Below are positions 16,038 through 25,198 of a DNA stretch of 64,000 bases, piece by piece (positions within the stretch are counted from its first letter, which is position 1; each line of letters starts with the position of its first letter). This DNA comes from Polaribacter aestuariivivens (GTDB lineage: Bacteria > Bacteroidota > Bacteroidia > Flavobacteriales > Flavobacteriaceae), in contig NZ_VANR01000008.1 in the NCBI RefSeq assembly GCF_005885675.1, forward strand, positions 721 through 64,720, in the 5' to 3' direction. The translations under genes and the position numbers were made by a program. Below the pieces are notes generated by a model that had not been told where the DNA came from, did no database searches, and saw only the letters and a program-made list of their open reading frames with translations.

Positions 16038-17360
16038 TTAAATTTTCTTTGCTTTCATTCTTCCAAAAAATAAAATATAGCCATAACACACTATTGTTAA
16101 AATAAAGGCGGTTTTGAAGCCAAAACCATCAATTAAACTACCAAATATAAAAGGTATAATTGCTCCACCTACAATTGCCATACATAACAAACCAGAGGCT
16201 TGTGCTTTTAAATCGCCCAAACCTTCTAAACTCAACGTAAAAATTGTTGGAAACATAATAGAATTAAACAAACCTACTGCTAAAATAGACCACATAGAAA
16301 GTAACCCTGTAGTATTTATGGAAATAACAATCATAGTAATGGCTAAAAAAGCAAAAATACTTAGTACTTTACCTGGTGTCATAATTTTAGTTAAGTATGC
16401 ACCTACAAAACGTCCAATCATTGCTCCTCCCCAATAAAAAATCACAAAAATGGCTAGTAAAGATTTTGGATCGGAATCTGTAAAGGTTTTATTAAATGTA
16501 CTTGCAATGGTGTTTGCAATACTCATCATGGTTTCGTTTCCTGCAACTACAGTTGCCAAATTCATATCTGCAAAATAGTTTACTAAAAAACTACCTATGG
16601 CAACTTCTGCACCAACATAAACGAAAATACCCAAAGCACCCATGAGCATTAATTTGTTTTTTAGCAAAGTTAAATAGCCTCCTTTCGGACTTTCTTGCAT
16701 TACTGTTGGTAGTTTTATAAATCCAAATATTAGTGCTAACAAAGCAATAAAAATGGCAATAAATAAAAATGGCGTTTGTACAGTTGCTGCTTCTGCAACG
16801 TAATAATTGGTTTTATCTATATCACTTAATAAATTTATTTCTGCTGATGTTTTTACAGAATCACTTAATAAGAATAATGCTCCAACTACTGGCGCAATTG
16901 TGGTTCCTAACGAGTTGAATGCTTGTGATAGGTTTAAACGACTACTGGCTCCATCTTCACTACCTAACAAAGCTACATATGGATTCGCTGCTACTTGTAA
17001 AATGGTAATTCCTCCTGCAAGTGTAAAATACCCAAATAAAAACACAGGAAAAGATCGAAAAGATGCTGCAGGATAAAATAACAAACAACCTGCTGCCATG
17101 GTTAATAAACCCAAAACGATTCCTTTTTTATACCCAATTTTAGATAAAATTGCTCCTGCAGGAAGCGAAAAAACAAAAAATGCTACGAAAAATGCAAATT
17201 GTACCAATACTGTTTTTGCATACGACATTTCGAAAACATCTTTTAATCTTGGTACTAAACTATCTACCAAAACTGTAATAAATCCCCAAAGGAAAAATAA
17301 GGTGGTTAAAAATATAAAGGCGCTCTTGTAAGATTTGTTGTTTGTAGTTGTTGTTGACAT
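16038..17360 (-). CDS. Sugar MFS transporter, FucP/GluP family
   Basis: 440 residues with about twelve hydrophobic segments. The N-terminal FLWGFITVLVDSLVPRLKD and the ANPYVALLG segment (~residues 125-135) are hallmarks of the fucose/glucose-galactose proton-symporter branch of the MFS, which in Bacteroidota also serves N-acetylglucosamine and mannose uptake. It starts 2 bp after the glycosylasparaginase gene and is the third gene of the N-glycan operon, so the substrate is probably mannose or GlcNAc released by the upstream enzymes (inference). It ends 11 bp from a Flavo-1-like RNA. Confidence 0.85.
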   Translation of the reverse strand: MSTTTTNNKSYKSAFIFLTTLFFLWGFITVLVDSLVPRLKDVFEMSYAKTVLVQFAFFVAFFVFSLPAGAILSKIGYKKGIVLGLLTMAAGCLLFYPAASFRSFPVFLFGYFTLAGGITILQVAANPYVALLGSEDGASSRLNLSQAFNSLGTTIAPVVGALFLLSDSVKTSAEINLLSDIDKTNYYVAEAATVQTPFLFIAIFIALLALIFGFIKLPTVMQESPKGGYLTLLKNKLMLMGALGIFVYVGAEVAIGSFLVNYFADMNLATVVAGNETMMSIANTIASTFNKTFTDSDPKSLLAIFVIFYWGGAMIGRFVGAYLTKIMTPGKVLSIFAFLAITMIVISINTTGLLSMWSILAVGLFNSIMFPTIFTLSLEGLGDLKAQASGLLCMAIVGGAIIPFIFGSLIDGFGFKTAFILTIVCYGYILFFGRMKAKKI

Positions 17361-17362
17361 AG

Positions 17363-18367
17363 TTATACTTTGTTAAAATAATCTGATTTAATATTTTTAT
17401 TTTCTTTGTTTTTGTAAATGTTGTAACTAAACCATTCGTGAATGGAATATGCTCCAGTTTCTCCTTGTTTATTTACGGCAATATAACCCACTTGAAAGTT
17501 TTTAAAGTTTTTTCCTGGTTTGTTTACAATTCTGCCAATAGCTTCTTCACAGGCTTCTTGAGGTGATTTTCCTTGGCGCATTAATTCTACAATTAAAAAA
17601 CTTCCTACAGTTTTTAAAACCTCTTCTCCTAAACCTGTTGCAGATGCACCACCAATTTCATTATCTACAAACAAACCACCACCAATTATAGGTGAGTCTC
17701 CTACTCTACCAGCCATTTTATACGCCAAACCACTTGTGGTACAAGCTCCAGATATATTACCATTTTTATCAATGGCTAACATGCCAATGGTATCATGATT
17801 TTCGATATTGATAATGGGTTTGTATTCTGATTTTACCTTCCACTTTTCCCATGCTTTTTTAGAAGCTTCAGTTAATAAATTTTCAGGTTCAAAACCTTTT
17901 GAAATTGCAAATTTCTTTGCTCCTTCTCCAACCAACATTACATGTGGCGTTTCTTCCATTACTTTTCTAGCGACAGAAATTACGTGTTTTATATTTTTTA
18001 CTCCTAAAACAGCTCCATAATTTCCTTTGGAGTCCATAATACAAGCATCTAAAGTAACATTTCCATCTCTATCTGGCAAACCTCCTTTTCCTACAGATTG
18101 TCCTTTTTCGTTAGCTTCTTCAATTCTACAACCTTGTTCTACAGCATCTAAAGCAGTACCTCCATTTTCTAAAACTGCAGCTGCAGTTTCAACTGCTAAA
18201 TCTGTTTTCCACGTAGCAATTACCAAAGGTTTTATAGTATTTTCTTTAACAGGAATTATATTTTTACTTTCTTTTTTATCAGAATCACAACTTATTATTG
18301 TTGATGAAACTGCCACCAAACCGAAACCAGTTGCTGATGCTTTCTTTAAAAAATTTCGTCTTTCCAT
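17363..18367 (-). CDS. N4-(beta-N-acetylglucosaminyl)-L-asparaginase (glycosylasparaginase)
   Basis: 334 residues. This Ntn-hydrolase cleaves the GlcNAc-Asn bond of N-glycoproteins after self-cleavage at a Thr. The autoproteolysis site H-D-T with nucleophile Thr193 is in NHDTIGMLAID, and the downstream GRVGDSPIIGGG and GGASATGLGEE segments match the family. The N-terminus MERRNFLKKASATGFG carries a twin-arginine-like motif and is followed by VSSTIISC, so it may be a Tat-exported lipoprotein. It starts 5 bp after the GH92 gene and 2 bp before the MFS gene. Length is normal for the family. Confidence 0.9.
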   Translation of the reverse strand: MERRNFLKKASATGFGLVAVSSTIISCDSDKKESKNIIPVKENTIKPLVIATWKTDLAVETAAAVLENGGTALDAVEQGCRIEEANEKGQSVGKGGLPDRDGNVTLDACIMDSKGNYGAVLGVKNIKHVISVARKVMEETPHVMLVGEGAKKFAISKGFEPENLLTEASKKAWEKWKVKSEYKPIINIENHDTIGMLAIDKNGNISGACTTSGLAYKMAGRVGDSPIIGGGLFVDNEIGGASATGLGEEVLKTVGSFLIVELMRQGKSPQEACEEAIGRIVNKPGKNFKNFQVGYIAVNKQGETGAYSIHEWFSYNIYKNKENKNIKSDYFNKV

Positions 18368-18372
18368 TTTTC

Positions 18373-21315
18373 TTACTTTATTTGAATTTCATCAATAAAA
18401 ATCCAACTTCTTCCATTATGAGGATAGCCTAAATGCCACCTTGGAAGTTCTCCTAATTTTTTGGCAATTACTTTTATATATCTTGTTTTTAATTTTTTAT
18501 TTGTTGATACTGTTGTCAATGCTACTTCATCAGTATTAAAAGGCTTTGGAGCTTTCCAGTCTTTAATTTTAGTAAACGATTGACCATCTTTAGATTCAAA
18601 TATTTCAACTTGCGTAGGTAAAAATATCCAACTGCGCTGATCTCTTAAAAAGTTTATTGCTATTTCATTAATTTCTTTTTCACTGCCCAAATCTACTGTG
18701 GCAATTACATCTTCATTCCAATACCCTTGCCAAGTGCCTGTTCTAAAGTCTTCTGTACCTGTAATTCCATCAATTAAAGCATTATCTCCACCAGCATTGT
18801 ATTGATTGGCATACTTAGTTTTTAAATCAATTTTAATATTAGGGTCAATTTTATAAAAATCTGAAGTTATTATGGCACTTTTTACACCATTTTTTTCTGC
18901 ATAAACAGAAAGATTAATAAATTTATCAATCGTAAAAGGTTTCTCATATTTTTTATACCCTCCTTTGTAACCAATTCTGTAAAAAATATCAGCAGTTTCA
19001 TCAACAGACTTTAATTCGACTTCTGTACTACCTTTAAAAGCAATGTCTCCTTTTGCGATAAAAGGTGCAGGAACAATTAAATGATTTTTAATTTCTGTAG
19101 ATGGAATAAATTCGTCTTTTGCTCCCCAAGTTGAAGATTGATTTGTCATTTCGAAAACCAAACTACCACCATTCATAATATCTTGATGATTGATATATGA
19201 ATACTCGTAATTTTCACCATTCAGTGTTACTGATTTAATGTATTTGTTTTCTTCAGATTGATGTTTAGCCACAACCGTAAATGATTTTCCATTTTCTAAA
19301 TTGATGCTCGCTTTTTCAAACAAAGGACTTCCAATAATGTATTGATTAGAGCCTGGAGTTACTGGATAAAAGCCTAAAGAAGAAAAAATATACCAAGCAC
19401 TCATTTGTCCACAATCTTCGTTTCCAGAAATTCCGTCTGGAGAATTTGTATATAGTTCCGTTAAAATTTGACGAACTTTTTCTTGGGTTTTGTGTGGTTT
19501 GTTTACAAAATTATACAAATATGCCATGTGATGACTAGGCTCATTTCCATGAGCATATTGCCCAATTAAACCAGTAATATCTGCTTGATGACTTCCTGAA
19601 GTCTCATCTTTTGCAGAAAACAGATTATCTAATTGTTTTTCTAATTGTGGCTTTCCTCCTAATAGTTTTGTAAAACCAGTAATATCTTGAGGTACATAAA
19701 AACTGTATTGCCAAGCGTTAGCTTCTGTATAATTAAAATTTACTTCATAAGGGTCAAAAGGCGAAAACCAAGTATTTCTAAAACGTCCTCTCATAAATTG
19801 AGAATTTGGATCAAAAATATTCTTGTAATATTGCGCTCTTTCGCTGTAGATTTTATAGTCTTCTTTGTTTCCTAAACCTTTTGCCATTTGTGCAATCGTC
19901 CAATCGTCATAAGCATATTCTAAGGTTTTAGAAACAGATTCACTTTCTTTTTCTACAGGAATAAATCCTAATTTTTTATAAGAATCTAATCCTAATGTAT
20001 CACGAGTTGCAGAATGTTTCATTGCTTCAAAAGCTTTGTCAACATTATAATTTCTAATTCCTTTTAAATACGCATCTGCAATTACTGGAACTGCATGGTA
20101 ACCAATCATACAACCTGTATAATTGGCTGCTAAATCCCAAATAGGCATGATGCCACCTTCATCATATTTTGCTAAAAAAGTATTGATAAAATCGTTGGTT
20201 TTTCCTTGTTCGATGATGGTATACAATGGATGTGCTGCTCTGTAAGTATCCCAAAGTGAAAACACTGTATAATAATCGAAATCTTTGGTTTCATGAATTT
20301 CTAAATCCATTCCTCGATAACGTCCATCAACATCTTGATATAAATTTGGCGCTAATGCTACATGATACATAGAAGTATAAAAATTGACTTTATTATCTTC
20401 ACTTTTGTCTTCTATTACAATTTTCTCTAATTGATTTTCCCAAGTTTCTTGTGCTTCTATTTTGACTTGTTCAAAAGTTTTGTCTCCAATTTCTTCTTTT
20501 AGATTTTTCTTTGCACCTTCTTCATCAACTGCTGATATTCCAATTTTTATGGTAATTGGTTCGTTGTTTGGATTTCTTAACTGAACAAAGGCTTTAGATT
20601 TTTCATTATTATATCCAATTCTAAATTTACTTTCATTTGGCTTTACAGAAAAAGAATGAGAAAATTCTATATAAAAAAATAGCTTTTGATTAGTTGCCCA
20701 AGCTTTTGAATGTCTATAACCTGAGATTGTTTTGTTATCTAATTGATTTATGAAAATGTTATGAAAAAGCAATTCATCACGATGTTCTAAATCTAAAATA
20801 ATTACTTGGTTTTCTGAGTCTGGGAATTGATATTTATGAATTCCACTTCGTTTAGAAACTGTCAACTCCACATCAATATTGGTATCTTCTAAATGAACTT
20901 TGTAAAAACCAGGTTCAGCGATTTCTTTGTCGTGAGAAAACTTCGATTTATAACCTTCTTTTCCATCAGCTCCATTATTAAAAATGACTTTAGTTGTTGG
21001 CATTAATAATATATCTCCATAATCAGAAACTCCTGTTCCGCTTAAATGTGTGTGGGAAAATCCGTAAATTTCATCATCAGAATAGTGATAGCCTGAACAT
21101 CCATCCCAACCATCTAAACGTGTGTCTGGACTTAATTGCATCATTCCAAAAGGTAATGTAGCTCCTGGATATGTGTGCCCATGACCACCTGTACCTATAA
21201 ACGGATTTACGTAAGAAATAAGTGTTTTATCTTTTTTGGCTACTGAAATTTGTTCCTTTTTACAAGAGACAAACAAAACTAAAACTGAAAAAATAAGAAT
21301 TTTATAAAACCTCAT
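18373..21315 (-). CDS. GH92 alpha-mannosidase lipoprotein with CHB_HEX and F5/8 C-terminal domains
   Basis: 980 residues with a lipoprotein signal (LFVSC, Cys18). The GH92 body (~30-735) shows VNPFIGTGGHGHTYPGA near the N-terminus, HGNEPSHH near residue 590 and GNEDCGQMSAWYIFSSLGFY near 628, all conserved in calcium-dependent exo-alpha-mannosidases of this family. A chitobiase/hexosaminidase C-terminal-like domain follows (~745-820), then an F5/8 type C (discoidin) domain (~838-978). It is the first gene of the N-glycan operon and probably trims mannose from high-mannose N-glycans at the cell surface or in the periplasm. Exact linkage specificity cannot be told. Confidence 0.92.
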   Translation of the reverse strand: MRFYKILIFSVLVLFVSCKKEQISVAKKDKTLISYVNPFIGTGGHGHTYPGATLPFGMMQLSPDTRLDGWDGCSGYHYSDDEIYGFSHTHLSGTGVSDYGDILLMPTTKVIFNNGADGKEGYKSKFSHDKEIAEPGFYKVHLEDTNIDVELTVSKRSGIHKYQFPDSENQVIILDLEHRDELLFHNIFINQLDNKTISGYRHSKAWATNQKLFFYIEFSHSFSVKPNESKFRIGYNNEKSKAFVQLRNPNNEPITIKIGISAVDEEGAKKNLKEEIGDKTFEQVKIEAQETWENQLEKIVIEDKSEDNKVNFYTSMYHVALAPNLYQDVDGRYRGMDLEIHETKDFDYYTVFSLWDTYRAAHPLYTIIEQGKTNDFINTFLAKYDEGGIMPIWDLAANYTGCMIGYHAVPVIADAYLKGIRNYNVDKAFEAMKHSATRDTLGLDSYKKLGFIPVEKESESVSKTLEYAYDDWTIAQMAKGLGNKEDYKIYSERAQYYKNIFDPNSQFMRGRFRNTWFSPFDPYEVNFNYTEANAWQYSFYVPQDITGFTKLLGGKPQLEKQLDNLFSAKDETSGSHQADITGLIGQYAHGNEPSHHMAYLYNFVNKPHKTQEKVRQILTELYTNSPDGISGNEDCGQMSAWYIFSSLGFYPVTPGSNQYIIGSPLFEKASINLENGKSFTVVAKHQSEENKYIKSVTLNGENYEYSYINHQDIMNGGSLVFEMTNQSSTWGAKDEFIPSTEIKNHLIVPAPFIAKGDIAFKGSTEVELKSVDETADIFYRIGYKGGYKKYEKPFTIDKFINLSVYAEKNGVKSAIITSDFYKIDPNIKIDLKTKYANQYNAGGDNALIDGITGTEDFRTGTWQGYWNEDVIATVDLGSEKEINEIAINFLRDQRSWIFLPTQVEIFESKDGQSFTKIKDWKAPKPFNTDEVALTTVSTNKKLKTRYIKVIAKKLGELPRWHLGYPHNGRSWIFIDEIQIK

Positions 21316-21362
21316 GTTTAGATTTAAGAATTGAAAACTAAAAATACTGAAATAAAATTAGC

Positions 21363-22322
21363 CTAACTATTTTTGTTGACAAAATGTGATTTCAGAAAAC
21401 CCAAACCATAGCCAAAAAACTGAGTCAAAGTAGTGAAAACACTTAAAAAAGCTACTATAATACTTCTATTTTGAAGGAAAGAATCTAAAAATAGTATTAA
21501 AAAATAAACTAAATAGAAGTATAAAAATTGACCATAACCAAAGTATGCCCAAATAAGATTTATCATTAAAAACAATATAAAAACACTAGGAAACCAATAG
21601 GTAATTTTAGCAGTTTTGGGATATTTTTTATTCAAATAAGGTCTTGCAGTTCCAAAATTATAGGTTTGTTTAAAAAAATCTGAGATAGAACTTCTTCTTT
21701 TATGATACACGAATGCTTGTTCTATTAATTGCGTTTCAAATTTATGTTCCCAAAGTCTAAAGGTTAAATCGATATCTTCACCATATTTTAAAACTGAAAA
21801 TCCGTTTGTAACTGTAAAAGCTTTTTTAGATATGCCAAAATTAAAACTACGTGGTTGGAATTTACTCACGGTTTTTTTCTTACCACGAATTCCTCCTGTT
21901 GTTAAAACAGCAGTCATAGAATAATTAATGGCTTTTTGAAGATTTGTGAAACTTTTATGGGCTGCATCTGGACCACCAAAAGCATCTGTAAAGTTATTTT
22001 CTAACCCTTTTTTTATTGCTGATAAATAGTTTTTTGGAACAATAACATCTGAATCTAAAATGATAAAATAGTTTCCTGTGGCTTTTTCCATTCCAAAATT
22101 TCGGCTTGCTCCTGCTCCACTATTGTTTTTAAAAAAGTATTTTAAATCTAGCTGGTTTTTATATTTCTCTACAATTATTTCTGATGAATTTATTGAACCA
22201 TCTTCAATAATTAATACTTCAAAATCATCAGAAAAATCTTGTTTTGTAAGACTTTCTAATAATTCGTCTATTTCTTGCGGACGATTGTAAACAGGGATTA
22301 TGATACTGAAAAGTAGTTTCAA
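21363..22322 (-). CDS. Glycosyltransferase family 2 with C-terminal membrane segments
   Basis: 319 residues. GT-A fold: FSIIIPVYNRPQEIDELL at the N-terminus, the nucleotide-sugar/metal motif LDSDV (~residue 95), and GEDIDLTFRLW (~190) as in the ED acceptor motif. Two to three hydrophobic segments at about 240-305 anchor it to the inner membrane. It probably adds a sugar to a lipid-linked glycan or exopolysaccharide. It lies 47 bp upstream of the GH92 gene on the same strand but is separated from fabI by a terminator, so it may head the same transcript as the N-glycan operon. Confidence 0.85.
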   Translation of the reverse strand: MKLLFSIIIPVYNRPQEIDELLESLTKQDFSDDFEVLIIEDGSINSSEIIVEKYKNQLDLKYFFKNNSGAGASRNFGMEKATGNYFIILDSDVIVPKNYLSAIKKGLENNFTDAFGGPDAAHKSFTNLQKAINYSMTAVLTTGGIRGKKKTVSKFQPRSFNFGISKKAFTVTNGFSVLKYGEDIDLTFRLWEHKFETQLIEQAFVYHKRRSSISDFFKQTYNFGTARPYLNKKYPKTAKITYWFPSVFILFLMINLIWAYFGYGQFLYFYLVYFLILFLDSFLQNRSIIVAFLSVFTTLTQFFGYGLGFLKSHFVNKNS

Positions 22323-22345
22323 AAGTTTTAAAATTTCTTAATTGT

Positions 22346-22401
22346 AAATGTAAAAAAATAAAAAAGTTGAAGGTTCCTATTTCTAAAAAACTTCAACTTT
22401 T
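22346..22401 (-). terminator. Rho-independent terminator downstream of fabI
   Basis: AAAAGTTGAAG (22362-22372) pairs with CTTCAACTTTT (22391-22401). Read on the minus strand it is followed by a T-rich run, so it ends transcripts coming from fabI. The second Flavo-1-like copy lies between fabI and this terminator. Confidence 0.75.
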
Positions 22402-22448
22402 AAATGTGATGTATTTTTCTTTGTGTCTAAAAGCTTACAAACAAGTTT

Positions 22449-22529
22449 AGCCCTGATTGAGTGGCTTGTTTGAGCTCTTTTATCTCTTAGAAAGAGATAA
22501 AAAGCGAGTAACGAAAGCAGGAAATAGCT
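22449..22529 (+). ncRNA. Flavo-1-like structured RNA, copy 2
   Basis: About 81 nt, opening AGCCCTG and closing CAGGAAATAGCT. Stems: AGC/GCT; CCTG (22452-22455) with CAGG (22518-22521); hairpin TTTTATCTCT (22478-22487) with AGAGATAAAA (22493-22502). Against copy 1, the CCAG/CTGG pair has become CCTG/CAGG and the hairpin has a different sequence with pairing kept. An upstream CAAACAAG (22439-22446) could also pair with CTTGTTTG (22465-22472). Strand is uncertain; on the minus strand it would be in the fabI 3' untranslated region. Confidence 0.55.
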
Positions 22530-22562
22530 TCAAATCTTTCGAAAACTTCATTTGCTACTTTC

Positions 22563-22580
22563 AATCAAAATATTTTGATT
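22563..22580. other. Perfect 18-bp palindrome after fabI
   Basis: AATCAAAAT followed directly by ATTTTGATT, 26 bp after the fabI stop. It has no spacer, so it is a poor hairpin but a possible dimer-protein site; function unknown. Confidence 0.35.
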
Positions 22581-22605
22581 TCAGTAATGCTCAAGATAAC
22601 AAAAG

Positions 22606-23412
22606 TTACTCGAATTTTTCCATAACTGCATCACTTACTCCCATATTTGAGAATCCACCATCGTGAAACAAGTTTTGCAACGTTACTTTTTTGGTTAAAT
22701 CTGAAAACAGAGAAATGGTATAATCTGCACAATCTGCAGCTGTGGCATTTCCTAACGGGCTCATTTTTTCTGCATAGGCTATAAAACCATCAAAACCTTT
22801 TACACCACTTCCTGCAGTGGTTGGAGTTGGCGATTGAGAAATGGTATTTACACGCACTTTATGATCGCGACCAAAGAAATAGCCAAAACTTCGCGCAATT
22901 GACTCTAAATAGGCTTTGTTATCTGCCATGTCATTATAATCTGGAAATACTCTTTGTGCTGCCATATATGTTAATGCAACAATACTTCCCCATTCATTCA
23001 TAGCGTTTTTATTGTATAAAACGTTCATGGTTTTATGAAAAGAAACTGCAGAAACGTCCCAACCTTTTGTAGTGAAATCGTATTTTGGATCGGTATAATG
23101 TTTACCTTTTCTTACGTTTACAGACATTCCAATAGAATGTAAGACGAAATCAATTTTTCCATCTAAAATTTCCATAGATTTTTCTACCAAATTTTCTAAG
23201 TCTTCTACTGAAGTAGCATCTGCTGGAATAATTTGAGCGTTTGTTTTTTCTGCTAAAGCGTTTAATTCACCCATTCTCATTGCAATTGGTGCGTTTGTTA
23301 AAACAAACTCTGCTCCTTCTTCATGTGCTCTTTCTGCTACTTTCCAAGCTATTGAATGTTCGTTTAACGCTCCAAAAATGATTCCTTTTTTTCCTTTAAG
23401 TAAGTTGTACAT
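22606..23412 (-). CDS. fabI: Enoyl-[acyl-carrier-protein] reductase (NADH), FabI
   Basis: 268 residues; a short-chain dehydrogenase-like enzyme that reduces trans-2-enoyl-ACP in the last step of each fatty-acid elongation cycle. The N-terminal LKGKKGIIFGALNEHSIAWK is the variant dinucleotide-binding loop of FabI, and the catalytic pair is in YNDMADNK (Tyr-x6-Lys). HSIGMS and SPTPTTAGSGVKGF also match. It starts 53 bp after recN on the same strand. A second, unrelated enoyl reductase gene (fabV) lies at 46601-47791. Confidence 0.93.
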   Translation of the reverse strand: MYNLLKGKKGIIFGALNEHSIAWKVAERAHEEGAEFVLTNAPIAMRMGELNALAEKTNAQIIPADATSVEDLENLVEKSMEILDGKIDFVLHSIGMSVNVRKGKHYTDPKYDFTTKGWDVSAVSFHKTMNVLYNKNAMNEWGSIVALTYMAAQRVFPDYNDMADNKAYLESIARSFGYFFGRDHKVRVNTISQSPTPTTAGSGVKGFDGFIAYAEKMSPLGNATAADCADYTISLFSDLTKKVTLQNLFHDGGFSNMGVSDAVMEKFE

Positions 23413-23464
23413 AATGGTTTTGGTTTATTGTTGATAGTTTTTTATGCTTAAAAATCTCTAAAAT

Positions 23465-25117
23465 TTAATTCAATAATTCTTTTGCATGTGTTAAAGCAGA
23501 TTCTGAAATATCTTTTCCGCTCAACATTTCTGCAATTTCTACAATTCTTTCGTCATTAGAAAGCTGTTTTAAGTTGGTAGTAGTAATTCCTTTTACTTCT
23601 TCTTTAAAAACTTTGTAGTGATTGTTACCTTTTGCTGCAATTTGTGGTAAATGTGTAATCGCAATCACCTGCATATGATTACTCATTTGTTGCATAATTG
23701 CTGCTATTTTGTTGGAAACTTCCCCAGAAACTCCTGTATCTATCTCGTCAAAAATAATGGTTGGTAATTGCATGTTTTCCGATAACACCTTTTTTACAGA
23801 GAGCATAATTCTTGATAACTCTCCTCCAGAGGCAACCTTTTTTAATTCTCCAAAATTACCTCCTTTGTTTGCTGAAAACAGAAATTCTAACTTATCTTTT
23901 CCGTTTGAAAAATAAATAATTGTTTGTTTGATATGTATTGAAAAACGGGCATTTTTCATCCCTAAATCTGCCAATAAATTTTCTAATTCTTTTGTTAGTT
24001 TTGGAATGGCAGCTTTTCTTGATTTTGTAATTAAATCTGCAACTTTATCTAATTTTTCTGAAACGGAATGTATTTCTTGCTTTTTCTTATTGATTGTATC
24101 TTCTGCAGATTCAACTTGTTGTACCTTTTCTGATAATTGTTCATAAACAACCAATAATTCTTCATTTGAATTTACATAGTGCTTTTTTTGTAGGTTATAA
24201 ATTAACTGCAGTCTATCATTAATTTCTTCAGCTTCACTCGGATTAAAATCTACATTTTCACTAGCATCTTCTAACTCTGCTACAATATCATCTATTTCAA
24301 TTTTTACTGATGTTATTCTTTCTGCTATTTGTTGATATTCTTTAGAGAAAGAAGCAATTTTAGAAAGTCTATTTTCTAAGGTGTTTAATAAGTTTTGTAC
24401 TCCAATTTCTTCGTTTACAGATATTTCTAAAGCTTCTGATAAATTGGTTTTTATATCTTCTATATTATTGAGTTTTTCTAAGCGCTCTTCTAAATCTTCT
24501 TGCTCATCAACTTTAATATTGGCTTCTTCAAGTTCGTTAAATAGATGCAAATTATAATCATATTGCTGGTTTGCTTCTTTTTGAATTTGCTCTAATTCTT
24601 TCAATTCTTTTTCCAATTGTTGCAACTGTAAAAAACCTCTTTTGTAAGAATCTAACTTTGGTTGATTTTTTGCCAAAGCATCAATTACAGAAAACTGAAA
24701 AGCATTATCGGACAATTCCATAGTTTGATGTTGCGAATGCACATCAATTAATTGATTTTTTAATTCATTTAGAACGGAAAGCGTTACTGGAGTGTCATTT
24801 ACAAAAGCACGTGATTTTCCTGAAGGTAAAATTTCTCTTCTTATGATAGTTTCTGCTTCATAATCTAAATCAACTTCATTAAAAAAATCTTCCAAATTAT
24901 AATTTGCAATTGCCATTTTAGCTTCTACAATGCATTTTTGTGAAGTGTCTTTTAAAGATGACAAATCTGCTCTGTTACCCAAAACCAAGCCTAATGCACC
25001 TAATAATATAGATTTTCCTGCTCCTGTTTCTCCTGTAATAATGGATAAACCTGTGGAAAAATCAATTGATAATGAATCAATTAATGCGTAGTTATTTATG
25101 GAAAGTTGTGTTAGCAA
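23465..25117 (-). CDS. recN: DNA repair protein RecN
   Basis: 550 residues, normal for the SMC-like ATPase RecN of double-strand-break repair. Walker A is GETGAGKS near residue 30 in FSTGLSIITGETGAGKSILL; two coiled-coil arms occupy ~155-370; the ABC signature VASGGELSRIMLS and Walker B TIIFDEIDTGVSGEV are at ~430-475. It is the last gene of the bamD-rpoZ-coaBC-DUF4835-recN cluster conserved in Bacteroidota; 81 bp separate it from the DUF4835 gene. Confidence 0.95.
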   Translation of the reverse strand: MLTQLSINNYALIDSLSIDFSTGLSIITGETGAGKSILLGALGLVLGNRADLSSLKDTSQKCIVEAKMAIANYNLEDFFNEVDLDYEAETIIRREILPSGKSRAFVNDTPVTLSVLNELKNQLIDVHSQHQTMELSDNAFQFSVIDALAKNQPKLDSYKRGFLQLQQLEKELKELEQIQKEANQQYDYNLHLFNELEEANIKVDEQEDLEERLEKLNNIEDIKTNLSEALEISVNEEIGVQNLLNTLENRLSKIASFSKEYQQIAERITSVKIEIDDIVAELEDASENVDFNPSEAEEINDRLQLIYNLQKKHYVNSNEELLVVYEQLSEKVQQVESAEDTINKKKQEIHSVSEKLDKVADLITKSRKAAIPKLTKELENLLADLGMKNARFSIHIKQTIIYFSNGKDKLEFLFSANKGGNFGELKKVASGGELSRIMLSVKKVLSENMQLPTIIFDEIDTGVSGEVSNKIAAIMQQMSNHMQVIAITHLPQIAAKGNNHYKVFKEEVKGITTTNLKQLSNDERIVEIAEMLSGKDISESALTHAKELLN

Positions 25118-25198
25118 ATCTTTGTAAATTAAAACATAAAAGTAATTAATTTAACTGAAAAAAAGTGAGAAAATTGATATGGAATTTTAAGAATTCGC

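Noticed and set aside
16114..17331. Long plus-strand frames opposite the MFS transporter
   Set aside because: They are antisense shadows; the minus-strand frame shows clear FucP-family motifs and membrane helices.
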